Shown: positions 7,641 through 17,519, counted from the first letter of the stretch. The stretch is DNA of 64,000 bases from Thermoanaerobacterium saccharolyticum (GCF_000747665.1 NZ_BBKT01000007.1:1-64000); one strand, 5' to 3'. Notes: generated by a model not told the origin, from the sequence alone. A program made the numbers and translations.

Positions 7641-9584
7641 GTGAAGCAGATTTACGATCATATAGTTTCTGAATACGATATCAAGCTTAAAAAATACGTA
7701 GAAGAAAGGAGATACATGGATGCGTATAAATACATTTTCAGACAAAAGAATCTTGTCAGCGATCTTGATAGAAATATTTACTTATACTTAATTTTATGGC
7801 AAGTTAAAGTTGAGATTTATCTCGGTATTATTGAAGATGCGAAAGAGCACTTTTTGAACATTTTTGATAATATTATTTTATCTAAGAATAACATACCATT
7901 ATTTATTGAATGCGTGTTATTGCTGGACATGTTTGAATTATCGCTAAAGAAAGATGGCATATATGAGCAATTGATGAACTACGATGAAGAAAATAATTGG
8001 ATAAATTTATATATTTTTATATTAAGTTTTAAAAATAAAAGCAGGAATTATTCAATTGAGGACGAACTACTATATATGGCAGAAAAAAATATTGACAGAT
8101 TTTTTCAGTCATTAATACATACTGTATTAGCAGAGGCATATAAAGATGATGATGATGCAAGATGGCGTATTGAATTGAGGAAGGCTTATGAGCTTAATCA
8201 CAACAATTTGAGAATGATTAGGCTTATGATACAATGGGGCGTTAAAGGAGATGATGAGCTTAGAAAGGTTAAATATTTTAGGTATTTTCCTGAAAATAAA
8301 TTTATTTTAAAGAAGTATTACCAGCTTTACAGCGATGCAGGTCGTGAAGGGCGTGATTTTAGTCTATTTAAATTTAATTTATTAGAAGGTGGTGGTACAG
8401 GTGGCAGTAGTTACTTAATAACGTATGATGGTGTCAATGTATTATTAGATTGTGGCATTAACTTTAAAGATGATAACGTATATTACGATAATTTTAAAAA
8501 AATTGGCATTGATATTAAAGATATTGATTTGCTCGTTATTACCCATTGCCATCTTGATCATTGTGGAGGTATTGTAAACCTTATAAAAAGTGGATTAAGC
8601 TGCCCTGTGATTATGTCTTATGAGACAAAGTATATATTGAACGGATTTTTTTCTAAAAACAGCAATATGCAGGATTTAAACCTAAATGATGCTGACTATA
8701 AGTTGCTGAGTAAAATAAATAGCATGACATTGACTGATTGCCTTTTTGACGAATCTGTGAAAGGCAGAAAAGTCTTAGTGAAGCTTATGCCGTCTGGACA
8801 TATATTGGGAGCTTGTGGAGTTTATGTAGAAATCGATGGCTTTTCTGTGTTTTATACAGGCGATTTTACTGTAAAAGATGTTGAGACAAACATTGGACTT
8901 ACGATTCCAGACGGAATGCACGCTGATGTGCTGATTACGGAAGCTACGTTTGGATATACGTCCAGCTTTAGTGTATACGATAAGGCAATTCAAGATAAGT
9001 TTATTCTGGAAGTGATAGGAGAATTAGCTAATCGTGGCATTGGCTTTATACCTGCATTCGCTGTTGGAAAAGCTCAAGATCTATTGATCCTTATGAAGAA
9101 AAACTTTGAATACATGCCGTACAATGTGTATGTCGATGGGGCATTGTCGTATATAACCATGTTATATGAAAAAGTAATGGGTCCCATTTACGGAAATGGC
9201 GTGTTAAATGCAAACGATATAAAACTATATGATAGTAAAAGGGAATTCATAAGAAAGGAAATATCGTTGGGAAATTGTCTTGTAATGACCAGCTCGGACA
9301 ATCTCGCCGAAGGCAGCACTTCTTTTGTGTACGGACGGGAGTTGATGTCATTTGACAATGCGATTTTGCTTAACATAAGCAACAACATAAAGAAACCTAT
9401 ATCTATGTTGCAGGAGAATATTCCTATTATCAATCATGGAATATTGCAGGATATTTTAGAAGTGTTTTTGAAATTGACGCCTAAAAAAGTTTATATTGTT
9501 CACAGAGGAGCAAAGACAAATAGTACATTTAATATTGAGGAGATTTTAAATTGGTTTGATGATGTAGACGTTATGGCTCCGTAG
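7641..9584 (+). CDS. Metallo-beta-lactamase/beta-CASP protein with helical N-terminal extension
   Basis: The protein has 647 residues. The first ~240 are predicted helical and unassigned, possibly TPR-like. The MBL core begins near residue 250 and has HCHLDH (about 301-306), the third histidine in SGHILGACG (about 385) and the aspartate in YTGDFT (about 408). Beta-CASP-like features follow: an acidic ITEATFG, GIGFIPAFAVGKAQDL (about 470-485), EGSTSF (about 557) and VHRGAKT (about 620). Such proteins are usually RNA-processing or other nucleases; substrate unknown. The start is uncertain: GTG at 7641 lies inside the best ribosome site (AGGGGGGTGA, 7634-7644), so an ATT at 7650 or the ATG at 7716 are alternatives. 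A TATAAT at 7623-7628 could be its promoter. It is first in a seven-gene operon. Confidence 0.85.
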   Translation: MKQIYDHIVSEYDIKLKKYVEERRYMDAYKYIFRQKNLVSDLDRNIYLYLILWQVKVEIYLGIIEDAKEHFLNIFDNIILSKNNIPLFIECVLLLDMFELSLKKDGIYEQLMNYDEENNWINLYIFILSFKNKSRNYSIEDELLYMAEKNIDRFFQSLIHTVLAEAYKDDDDARWRIELRKAYELNHNNLRMIRLMIQWGVKGDDELRKVKYFRYFPENKFILKKYYQLYSDAGREGRDFSLFKFNLLEGGGTGGSSYLITYDGVNVLLDCGINFKDDNVYYDNFKKIGIDIKDIDLLVITHCHLDHCGGIVNLIKSGLSCPVIMSYETKYILNGFFSKNSNMQDLNLNDADYKLLSKINSMTLTDCLFDESVKGRKVLVKLMPSGHILGACGVYVEIDGFSVFYTGDFTVKDVETNIGLTIPDGMHADVLITEATFGYTSSFSVYDKAIQDKFILEVIGELANRGIGFIPAFAVGKAQDLLILMKKNFEYMPYNVYVDGALSYITMLYEKVMGPIYGNGVLNANDIKLYDSKREFIRKEISLGNCLVMTSSDNLAEGSTSFVYGRELMSFDNAILLNISNNIKKPISMLQENIPIINHGILQDILEVFLKLTPKKVYIVHRGAKTNSTFNIEEILNWFDDVDVMAP

Positions 9585-9627
9585 TGCGTCTAAATTTATT
9601 TTACGATGAGGGAGTAAAGGAGGAAAA

Positions 9628-11248
9628 ATGAAACCATATATTGGCATTGACCTTGGTACTACTAATACAGTTGTGGCGTGTGCTGATTATATAGAAGATG
9701 GCAACGTGAAGATTGATATTTTAGACATAGAACAGATTTCAGATAGATGTGGCAGTATAACAGTAAAAAAAAACGTTGCCGTCCTGCATTTATGTGGATG
9801 ATATGGGCCATGAATTTATAGGCCAATTGGCTAAGAATATGAAAAATGTTGAATATGATCGTGTAATTTACAATAGCAAAAATTACATTGGAAATAGAAA
9901 CCATGTATGGCAAATTGATAACAAAAAATATACTCCAGAAGATGTGGCAGAAAAAATTTTGTCTGTTGCTAAAGCAAACGTTGAAAGATTTTATGGTGAA
10001 AGAGTAGATGGTGCTGTTATAACTGTTCCAGCGTCTTTTAACCATGACCAAATTGAATCTACTAAAAATGCAGCTAAATCGGCAGGTTTTTTAGAGGATC
10101 GGCTTATCTTTATATCAGAGCCTACAGCGGCATTGCTGGATCTAATTTATGAAGAAAAGTTAAGCGATAAAAGAAATACTATCCACGATTTTAGCAAGCC
10201 AAAAAAGGTTTTGGTATTTGATTTAGGCGGAGGTACTTGTGATGTATCCATAATGAATGTGGAAATAAACGGTGATGACTATAAAGTTGAAGAGTTGGCA
10301 ATATCTCCACATACACAGCTTGGGGGTGTTGACTTTGATATATGTGGTGTTTTGTATTTATTGCACAAGTACTCTATTTTAAACGATATTGACCATAAGC
10401 GAATGCCGCATCATGTTGATGTAAAGAGATATATATTTAGCGTATTGTCGCTGGAGATTGAGAAGGCAAGAATCATGTTTTCGTCTTTAAGCAGTGGGTT
10501 AACAGGTGAAGGATACGGCGATGTAGTGTATAGAAATAGTTTAGAAAATTTCTATACAGGGCAGTCATTTGAATTTGAAATAAGCAAAAAAGAATACGAT
10601 GAGTGTATAAAGCCTTTGCTTACAAAAGGCGGTAATTTAGGGTTCAATATAATAGATCCAATAATTGACACTCTAAATAAAGCCAATTTAGGGAAAGAAG
10701 ATATTGACGAAGTCTTTTTAGTAGGAGGCATGACAGCTTACAGCACTGTTAGGGAAGCGATAGAAAACTTTTTCGGCAAAAAAACTATAAGCTACTTAGA
10801 TCCTATGTACTCAGTGGCAAAAGGTGCTGCATTGTATAATTATTACAATGAAAACAAAAAGAAAATTGAAAAAGGGAAAATCATCATATATCCTGTAGTT
10901 GCCGAGAATATTTACCTTGATGTGAAAAATAATTTGCCGGTTCTATTAGTAAGTCAAGGGACGAAAGCACCTTATGAAAAAGTACATGAAGGCATTGTGA
11001 AAGTAGACAATGCTACGGGAATAAAGCTTGACATTTTATCAGGGAAAAGCATTTACGACCCAAAGATGAAAAGGCTTAAATCAGTGCAATTGACGTTTAC
11101 GGATATTATAAAGCCTGGTACGCCTATTTCTATAAAAGTGACTTTTGACAAAAACAGGATATTGCATTTGGAAGCATGGGTTACTGGAAATTTTAAGCAG
11201 AGAATAGATGTCACATTTGATAAAGAGGTGTTGTATGATGGCTGTTAA
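9628..11248 (+). CDS. Hsp70 (DnaK)-family protein, frame broken in an A9 run
   Basis: The ATG at 9628 has a strong AAAGGAGG site and begins MKPYIGIDLGTTNTVVACAD, the Hsp70 phosphate-binding motif. This frame stops after about 55 codons. Removing one A from the run at 9765-9773 joins it to the downstream frame (reading KKTLPSCIYVDD, matching the Hsp70 TPS motif) and gives 539 residues. Further ATPase motifs are VFDLGGGTCDVS (about 193) and FLVGGM (about 363). A short beta-type substrate-binding region may follow (about 410-539), but the helical lid of DnaK appears absent, so this is a divergent Hsp70 rather than the housekeeping chaperone. It overlaps the next gene by 14 bases. Whether the break is a sequencing error, slippage or a pseudogene cannot be settled here. 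Confidence 0.85.
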
Positions 11249-12816
11249 TTGGAGAGCTTTGCTTCAAGAAAACAGAGATTTGTTTTTTAATATACACAAT
11301 GAAGAAATCAAAGAAGGCAAAGGATATTTAGGAGCTGCTGCAAATGCTGAAAAAGTGGAATCAGTTAAAGAACAGGTTTTTGAATACTATATATCTGATG
11401 TAAATGCACGGCTTATCTATGAAAAAAACGCTTAAATTAGGTGCAACAAGCGAAAAAGGAGTGAATTTAATAGAAGTTGAAATCATAGATTTATTTAAAA
11501 GCATATTAGAAGAAGGGCAGAACCCTATCGAAATGTTTTTATACTGCACTAAAGCACTGAATTTAAATGATAGGAATATTTACCAATCTATATTGAGGAT
11601 CTTAGTATCTGTGTGCAATTTAAGCAAGGCAGGGAGAGATGCTCTTATAAGCGTATTAAAGAGTTGGTCATGGGATATTCAGATGAAAATAGCAATAGAA
11701 GTCATAAGAACTATTAAGGAGAAGTCTGCTTTTGATACGCTTTTGATTTTGTTTGACAATGAAAGTTTAAAAATCGAAGCTGCGGAATGTCTTTTGGACA
11801 TTGGTGATGAAAGATGTGTAAGGCCTATCCTAAACATGGTGAATAAATTCAATGGGTTCAGTGTGAATGAAAGAAATGTGGCATTTAGACTCATAGATAG
11901 ACTTTCGCGATTTGGAGAAGATGCACTGTCTGAAATTTTGAAGTGCTACATGAACAACGAGAATAAAAGCCTCAACACAGTCTATTCAAATGTTATATCT
12001 CGTTCAAAGGAGATGGCGATAGAAAGCTTGTCGAAGATGCTTTACAATGATGAGTACAATCAAAAAGCCGCTATAACATTAGGAAAGATGAGGATTGAAA
12101 GTGCAACAGATAGGCTTATTGAGGCATTGGAATCTCCTTTGATAGAAGATAAAATAAATATCATCATAGGTTTAGGATATACAAAGGACAAAAAGGCTGT
12201 AAAATATTTAATGAACATGCTGGAGAATGAGAATTTCAAAAGTGATGTTAAGGCTTGTATCATAACGTCATTGGCAAATTTGGAAGCTTTTGAGGCAAAG
12301 GACATAATCAAAAAGTATATGAATGACAAGGAGCTTAGAATAAATACTATGTCTGCATTAGTGCAGTTAGGTGAGATAAAATACTTAGGAGGCTTATTTG
12401 AATATTTAATATCTTCAAGTAATTCTTACAACGATATATCATGTGCAATCAAAGAACTTAAAAGGCTTAAAGGATTTAAGGACAGCAAGATAAGCAAGGA
12501 AATAACTAATGGCGTTAAGTATTTAATAAGAAATAATGATGGATTTGCATGCTTAAACGCATTAAGGATTTTAGACACCAACATTGATGACAGCATGGCT
12601 GAAGAATTGATTTTAAAACTTAAGACAACTAAGAAAGAAGAGATTCAATACACTATTTACAAAATTTTAGGCAAGAATACAGGCTTATTAAACAACATCA
12701 TAAATGAAAGGATTTTTATTGATGCGTCATTTAACGATAGCACCAGAATCAGATATCTTGCACAAAAGATTATTGAGAGGAATTACAAAGGAAAAGATAA
12801 ACTTATAAAAGCATGA
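11235..12816 (+). CDS. HEAT-repeat-type helical protein, probably one gene broken in an A7 run
   Basis: Two frames are present: a 65-codon piece starting at the ATG at 11235 or 11238 behind AGAGGTG, and a long helical piece ending at 12816. The second has no ribosome site near its first ATGs (11404, 11419). Removing one A from the run at 11422-11428 fuses them into one 526-residue protein reading IYEKTLKLGATSEKG across the join. The long part has many HEAT-like units, for example AAITLGKMRIESATDRLIEA and the following IIGLGYTKDKKAVKYLMNML, so it is likely a superhelical scaffold. No catalytic motif is seen. It overlaps the Hsp70 gene by 14 bases and the next gene by 4. The fusion is an inference; two separate proteins remain possible. 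Confidence 0.65.
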
Positions 12817-12830
12817 AGGGAAGATGTGCC

Positions 12831-13575
12831 TTGTTAGACAAAAATGGAATAGATATTGCCAAATGTTTAGATATATTTTTGTATTCTTTACCATACAGCG
12901 TATTGATAAAACCTTTTAATAAGGACAAAAATCTCCAGAAGAAGCTTGCCGGATTTAGACTAAACGAAAAATCCAGCCCTCCATCAAAAATCGTTCCTAT
13001 ACTAAGGCAAGAAATATTAAAAGGAAATTTTAACTATGATGAGTTAATAGATGCTTGGAAGGTTCTAAAAAAAGATCTTTATGAGAAGATAAGCCAGATG
13101 GATGCTGACGAAATAGAAGAAAACATCGTTGAGTTATGCCGCAATTATGGACGTGAAAATGTCGTTTCTGCACTTCTTATTGACAATAGGCGGGAACTTG
13201 GTGATATAATTAATAAAGCCATGGAGCTAAATGTGGATGTGGCTGATGAAAAATTGGTAGAAGACGATGATAGAATAATGAATCAAAAAGATAGCGTAGA
13301 CTTACTCAAAAAGGTCAAAAAGCTTGAAAGAGAAGTAGAAAAATTGCAGGACAAATTGATAAAAGAAGAAAAAAAGAATATAATTGAGGTGGACAATTTA
13401 AAAAAAGGCGTTGGAAAATAAGGACAAGGAAATAGCATCTTTAAACAAAAGATTGGAGGATTTAAGACAGGAAAAAAGGCATTTGGAAATGACTCTGGAG
13501 CATATAGGTGTAGAATTCGATAAACACGTAATAAAACTCATTAATGAAAGCATGGCTAAGGAGAAAAAAAAGTGA
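12831..13575 (+). CDS. Coiled-coil protein of unknown function, frame broken in an A7 run
   Basis: The TTG at 12831 lies 7 bases after AAGGGAAG and is preferred to the in-frame ATG at 12813, which overlaps the previous stop. The frame ends early at 13421. Removing one A from the run at 13400-13406 continues it as KKALENKDKEIASLNKRLED and on to a stop at 13575, giving 247 residues. The continuation keeps the heptad pattern begun in LLKKVKKLEREVEKLQDKL, which supports the reconstruction. The N-terminal ~130 residues are helical and unrecognised; the rest is a long coiled coil. A GrpE-like partner for the Hsp70 was considered, but no GrpE signature is visible. The end overlaps the next gene by 32 bases. 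Confidence 0.65.
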
Positions 13576-13795
13576 AAATTTAAAGGTTTCTTTAAATAAA
13601 ATATTGATGGATTTACAACAAGACAATCAGGAAATAAAGAAAAACTTCTCTGAAATTAAGGAATTGCTATTACAGATAGAAAAAAAGATTGTGTATGATG
13701 ATTTGGAATCCGCTCACTTGCAATCGGCAGTAAGCTTAGAAGACGATGATTACTCTTTGTTGGACGATCTATCAAAAATGCTTAAAAATTCATAA
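13544..13795 (+). CDS. Small coiled-coil protein of unknown function
   Basis: This 83-residue protein starts at the ATG at 13544, inside the 3' end of the previous gene in another frame, suggesting translational coupling. It begins with a basic stretch (MKAWLRRKKSENLK), followed by a predicted coiled coil (about 20-55) and an acidic C-terminus with DDLESAHLQSAV and EDDDYSLLDDL. No family is recognised. Position between the larger coiled-coil protein and the 504-residue helical protein suggests an accessory subunit of the same complex. Confidence 0.65.
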   Translation: MKAWLRRKKSENLKVSLNKILMDLQQDNQEIKKNFSEIKELLLQIEKKIVYDDLESAHLQSAVSLEDDDYSLLDDLSKMLKNS

Positions 13796-13810
13796 TTGCG
13801 AGGTGTAACA

Positions 13811-15322
13811 ATGCATCATGATGAGATTCAAAAACTTAAAAAGATACTAATTGAAGATAACAATGATGAAACTAATATTTCGAGGGCTCTTAAAGAAGTA
13901 TTTAAAAGACAAAAAAGCATAATCATGACAATTTGCGTCTTAGAACTTATATATGAATCTGTATATCTATATGACATCATTTTAAAGAGAAGTGGTGTTT
14001 TAAAGTTTATAAAAAGTGTAGATAACCAACTGTACGTTACTGTTGAAAGTTACAGAGATGTTGTCAGTAGGATTAGGCATTATAGGCAGATAGACTTAAA
14101 GATTAAGGATAACATCATAAAAACGCTTCAAGAGGAAAAGGATAAGTTAGAAGCAGATCTTGAAGTGCTATTTGGGTATTTTGTGGAAGCAAGGTATTGC
14201 AGTGATGTGTTTAATGACAAATTAAAGGTTTTTAATCAGAATGAAATTAATATAAGCATTGATGAGTTTTACGATAAAATTAAAGAGTTTGTATTTGAAA
14301 ATGAAGATGAGAAATTTGAGAGGATTCAGGAAGTCATATCAGCTATACCTTTTGCCCTTTCCAGAAAGAGGTTTTTTGATTACATGAAAAGTGGTTTGAT
14401 CCATGAATACACTGGCTACGAGAAACTTTTAGAGAGCATTTTTGAGATAGAGGAAAATTTTTATGGAAAATTGGTAGAAGGTTATGGGGATAAATTTGCA
14501 GAGATAGCCAACAAGATAGATGAGCTTCAGACATTGGACTTAAAGAATGCTGCAAAAGATGATTTGGAGATGTATTTAAAAGATACAATCTTGCTTTTAA
14601 GCAAGATACAGGATGTAAGAGAAATAGTTTATTCGCTCATTAGGATCGTAAATAGACTTTTAATATTTTATAAATCAGACAAAAAGATAGAAGATATTAT
14701 GCATGAGGAACCTAAAATAAAAATCTTTTTTGACATTTACAGCAGTATATACGAAGAAAGATATACAAAAAAGAAAGTCAAAGACTTTTTAAAGATGTTG
14801 AACGAAAATATTTCTAATTGGTATTTTGAGCTTTACAATTACAATAGACTGTTAAGTGATGTGAATTATCTTGAAAATGAGATAGATACATTGATAGATG
14901 AAGATATACTGAATGATATAGAAATTTTAGCTGAGTACGAAAATCTGATGAATGATGACAGCGACGAATTTGACGACATCACAGGCGATATAATAGATGG
15001 AAGCATTGTTGAAGACGAAATAAATAACCTTGTTTCCATGATAGATGATATAATAAAGTTCATGAATCCTGATTACAGAAAGGTACGCATGAGGCGACTT
15101 TTAGGAATTATACCTGTTCCTGGGAATTTTGAAAATGAGTTTTTAAACTATTTAAAAAGCTCTTTGGAGTTTGAGACGACGTCAAATGTTAAGGCTGCCA
15201 TAATGGAAAGTGTCGACAAAAGGATAAAGTTGTACAAGGACATGAAAAACAGCAAGCTTTTGTATGAAGCTCTTTTAAAAAAACGTCAAGGAAGGATTGT
15301 AGTGAATGAAAGTTACAAATAA
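13811..15322 (+). CDS. Large acidic helical protein of unknown function
   Basis: The ATG at 13811 is preceded by GAGGTG (13801-13806), giving about 503 residues. The protein is almost entirely predicted helix, with coiled-coil segments near residues 95-125 and a markedly acidic stretch around 355-420 (for example NDDSDEFDDITGDIIDG). No transmembrane segment, signal peptide or catalytic motif is seen, and I do not recognise the family. It starts 15 bases after the previous stop and its last codons overlap the start of the membrane-protein gene, so it belongs to the same operon. A structural or adaptor role is a guess. Confidence 0.75.
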   Translation: MHHDEIQKLKKILIEDNNDETNISRALKEVFKRQKSIIMTICVLELIYESVYLYDIILKRSGVLKFIKSVDNQLYVTVESYRDVVSRIRHYRQIDLKIKDNIIKTLQEEKDKLEADLEVLFGYFVEARYCSDVFNDKLKVFNQNEINISIDEFYDKIKEFVFENEDEKFERIQEVISAIPFALSRKRFFDYMKSGLIHEYTGYEKLLESIFEIEENFYGKLVEGYGDKFAEIANKIDELQTLDLKNAAKDDLEMYLKDTILLLSKIQDVREIVYSLIRIVNRLLIFYKSDKKIEDIMHEEPKIKIFFDIYSSIYEERYTKKKVKDFLKMLNENISNWYFELYNYNRLLSDVNYLENEIDTLIDEDILNDIEILAEYENLMNDDSDEFDDITGDIIDGSIVEDEINNLVSMIDDIIKFMNPDYRKVRMRRLLGIIPVPGNFENEFLNYLKSSLEFETTSNVKAAIMESVDKRIKLYKDMKNSKLLYEALLKKRQGRIVVNESYK

Positions 15323-15986
15323 AACTGTATCTATAATTATGACTGTGCTTTTATTTTTGATTGTCTTACTTTCGAATTTGCAGTACTTGGCGTTTAATTT
15401 GAATTTCTATATAAATGAATTTGACAAATACGGTGTTAAGTACGTTACAGGTATGGATAAATCGCAATTAAGCAAAGTTGCATTAAGAATTCAAGATTAT
15501 CTTTATGGGAAATCTGAAAGCCTTCAAATAGACGCTGTAATAGATGGACAAAATCAGAAGGTTTTTAACGATAGGGAATTGGAACATATGAGAGATGTCA
15601 GAAAGCTTTTTGAGAATGGCTTTTTGATTAGAAACTTAATGATATTTATTTATATTTTGGCTTTTTTGTTTCTGTATTTTAGAAAAGAGGATGTTTTTTA
15701 TCATACATATCGAGGTATGCTTTTTGTGATATTGTTTTTATTCGTTACAGGAGCCATAGTTTCATTGGATTTTAACAGATGGTTTATATATTTTCATCAC
15801 ATTTTTTTTGACAATAATTTATGGCAATTAGATGTAACTCGAGATAGGTTAATTCAGATGCTTCCAGAAGGCTTTTTCAGTGATATATCGTATTTGACTT
15901 TCAGGAATTCAATCATTACATACATTATAATTGGATTTGTATCTTTTTTATTAAAAGGGAAGAAAGACAGTAAAATAGGCCTATAA
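15306..15986 (+). CDS. DUF1461/TIGR01906-type integral membrane protein
   Basis: This 226-residue protein has a first membrane segment at residues 7-30, an extracytoplasmic region of about 80 residues, and three more hydrophobic segments (about 108-125, 138-155 and 200-216). The segment DRLIQMLPEGFFSDIS between the last two matches the pattern of the TIGR01906 membrane family. Function is unknown. Its start overlaps the previous gene by 17 bases, and its stop lies inside the hairpin that ends the operon. It would give the cytoplasmic operon products a membrane partner, if they act together. Confidence 0.75.
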   Translation: MKVTNKTVSIIMTVLLFLIVLLSNLQYLAFNLNFYINEFDKYGVKYVTGMDKSQLSKVALRIQDYLYGKSESLQIDAVIDGQNQKVFNDRELEHMRDVRKLFENGFLIRNLMIFIYILAFLFLYFRKEDVFYHTYRGMLFVILFLFVTGAIVSLDFNRWFIYFHHIFFDNNLWQLDVTRDRLIQMLPEGFFSDISYLTFRNSIITYIIIGFVSFLLKGKKDSKIGL

Positions 15987-16000
15987 TGAAGGCCTATTTT
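15972..16000. terminator. Bidirectional terminator overlapping two stop codons
   Basis: AAAATAGGCCT (15972-15982) and AGGCCTATTTT (15990-16000) form a perfect 11-bp stem with a 7-base loop, reading as a hairpin followed by T's on both strands. It contains the last codons of the DUF1461 gene and touches the stop of the converging FtsH-like gene. Confidence 0.88.
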
Positions 16001-17519
16001 ATATGCACATTTGTTTTTCGTCTTTCATCAATTCGTCTATTTCTTCTCTCGTTATCGTCTCGTTAGACAATAATCTATCTGCAATCAAGATTATCTTGTC
16101 TTTTTTCTCTAAGAGGATTTTCTTTGCATTAGTGTAGCAGCTATTGATTATTTTATTTACTTCAGCGTCAATTTTATCCGTTGTTTTTGTCATTCTAATG
16201 TCATATATTCTGTGACCTAATTCGCTCATGCCGTAATTGCAAACCATTTGATATGAAATATTTGTAGCTTCCTTTAGGTCGTTTTCTGCACCAGTTGATA
16301 CTTCATTAAACATTATCTCCTCAGCGGCACGGCCACCTAAAAGCATGGTTATCTTATTTTTTAAATCTGTCTTTGTCATCAAGAAGGCATCGTCTTTTGG
16401 GAAATTTAAGACGTATCCTAAGGCTTCTCCTCGAGGCACGATGGATATTTTTTCTACTGTGCTGGAGTTTAATATTTTTCCGATTATGGCATGACCTGCT
16501 TCATGGTGTGCCGCAATTTTGCGCTCTTTCTCCAATACTTCTGGATTTTTCTTTTGAAGGCCTGCGACGACCCTCTCTATTGCTTCATCAAATTCTTCTC
16601 TTCCTATTCTCTGCTTGTGCCTTATTACAGCGAGAATGGCAGCCTCATTGCATATAGACGATAAGTGTGCGCCTGTCATGCCGTGAGTTTTTTTAGCAAT
16701 TTCATCTAACGATATGTCAGTGTCTAAAGGCTTATTTCTCGTATGTACTTTCAGTATTTCCAATCTGGCTTTTACGTTTGGATTTCCTATGTGAATAGTC
16801 CTGTCAAATCTTCCTGGCCTTAAAAGGGCTTCATCCAGCATGTCCAGCCTGTTTGTAGCACCTATTACGATTATCCCGTCATTGCTGTTGAACCCATCCA
16901 TTTCAACTAATAGCTGATTCAATGTTTGATCTTTTTCAGAATTGTTGTCGTTATTTCGCTTGCTTCCAACTGCATCGATTTCGTCTATGAAGATAATGCT
17001 TGGTGTTGATTTTTTAGCTCTTGCAAACAACGCTCTTATGCGGCTGGCTCCAACGCCTACGTATTTTTCAACAAATTCTGAACCTGATGCAGATATGAAT
17101 GTAGAATTTGTTTCACCTGCTAAAGCAGTTGCCAGCAAGGTTTTGCCTGTGCCTGGCGGACCGTAAAAAAGTATTCCCTTTGGTATTTTAGCACCCATCC
17201 TATCGTACTTTTCAGTGTTGTTTATAAAATCGATGATGATTTTAAGCTCGTCAATAACCTCGTCAAGTCCTGCTACATCTCTGAATGTAATATTGATCTT
17301 TTTGCTGGATTCCTTTTCTTTAGGTGGGAATTCATTTTTTAGGTTTACAGGCATCATTTCAGATACTTTGTTTTTGTAAAGCATGTACCCTATAAGCAAA
17401 AGGGTCAGCATTGAAATTATTATAAGCGCTGAATTTCCATTTTTGCCATGCAACATGCCTAAAACAATGTTTATTAACAGTGATAGTGTCAATAATATTA
17501 TATATAAGTTTTTTTTCAT
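15999..17519 (-). CDS. FtsH-like AAA+ zinc metalloprotease lacking the extracytoplasmic domain
   Basis: The 506-residue protein has two membrane segments (about 4-22 and 31-47) separated by only about 8 residues, where classical FtsH has a folded domain of roughly 70-80 residues. The ATPase has Walker A GPPGTGKT (120-127), Walker B IIFIDEIDAVG and the region of homology GATNRLDMLDEALLRPGRFD. The protease has the zinc motif HEAGH (about 338-342). Membrane-anchored proteolysis of cytoplasmic-side or membrane substrates is expected. The ATG at 17519 is chosen because the GGGGG at 17528-17532 is 8 bases away. The lost domain suggests a paralogue rather than the main FtsH. It is transcribed divergently from the activase gene and converges on the new operon. 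Confidence 0.9.
   Translation of the reverse strand: MKKNLYIILLTLSLLINIVLGMLHGKNGNSALIIISMLTLLLIGYMLYKNKVSEMMPVNLKNEFPPKEKESSKKINITFRDVAGLDEVIDELKIIIDFINNTEKYDRMGAKIPKGILFYGPPGTGKTLLATALAGETNSTFISASGSEFVEKYVGVGASRIRALFARAKKSTPSIIFIDEIDAVGSKRNNDNNSEKDQTLNQLLVEMDGFNSNDGIIVIGATNRLDMLDEALLRPGRFDRTIHIGNPNVKARLEILKVHTRNKPLDTDISLDEIAKKTHGMTGAHLSSICNEAAILAVIRHKQRIGREEFDEAIERVVAGLQKKNPEVLEKERKIAAHHEAGHAIIGKILNSSTVEKISIVPRGEALGYVLNFPKDDAFLMTKTDLKNKITMLLGGRAAEEIMFNEVSTGAENDLKEATNISYQMVCNYGMSELGHRIYDIRMTKTTDKIDAEVNKIINSCYTNAKKILLEKKDKIILIADRLLSNETITREEIDELMKDEKQMCI

Noticed and set aside
12831-13795. GrpE nucleotide exchange factor for the Hsp70-like protein
   Set aside because: The proteins are coiled coils, but no GrpE beta-domain signature is visible, so only a possible functional analogy remains.
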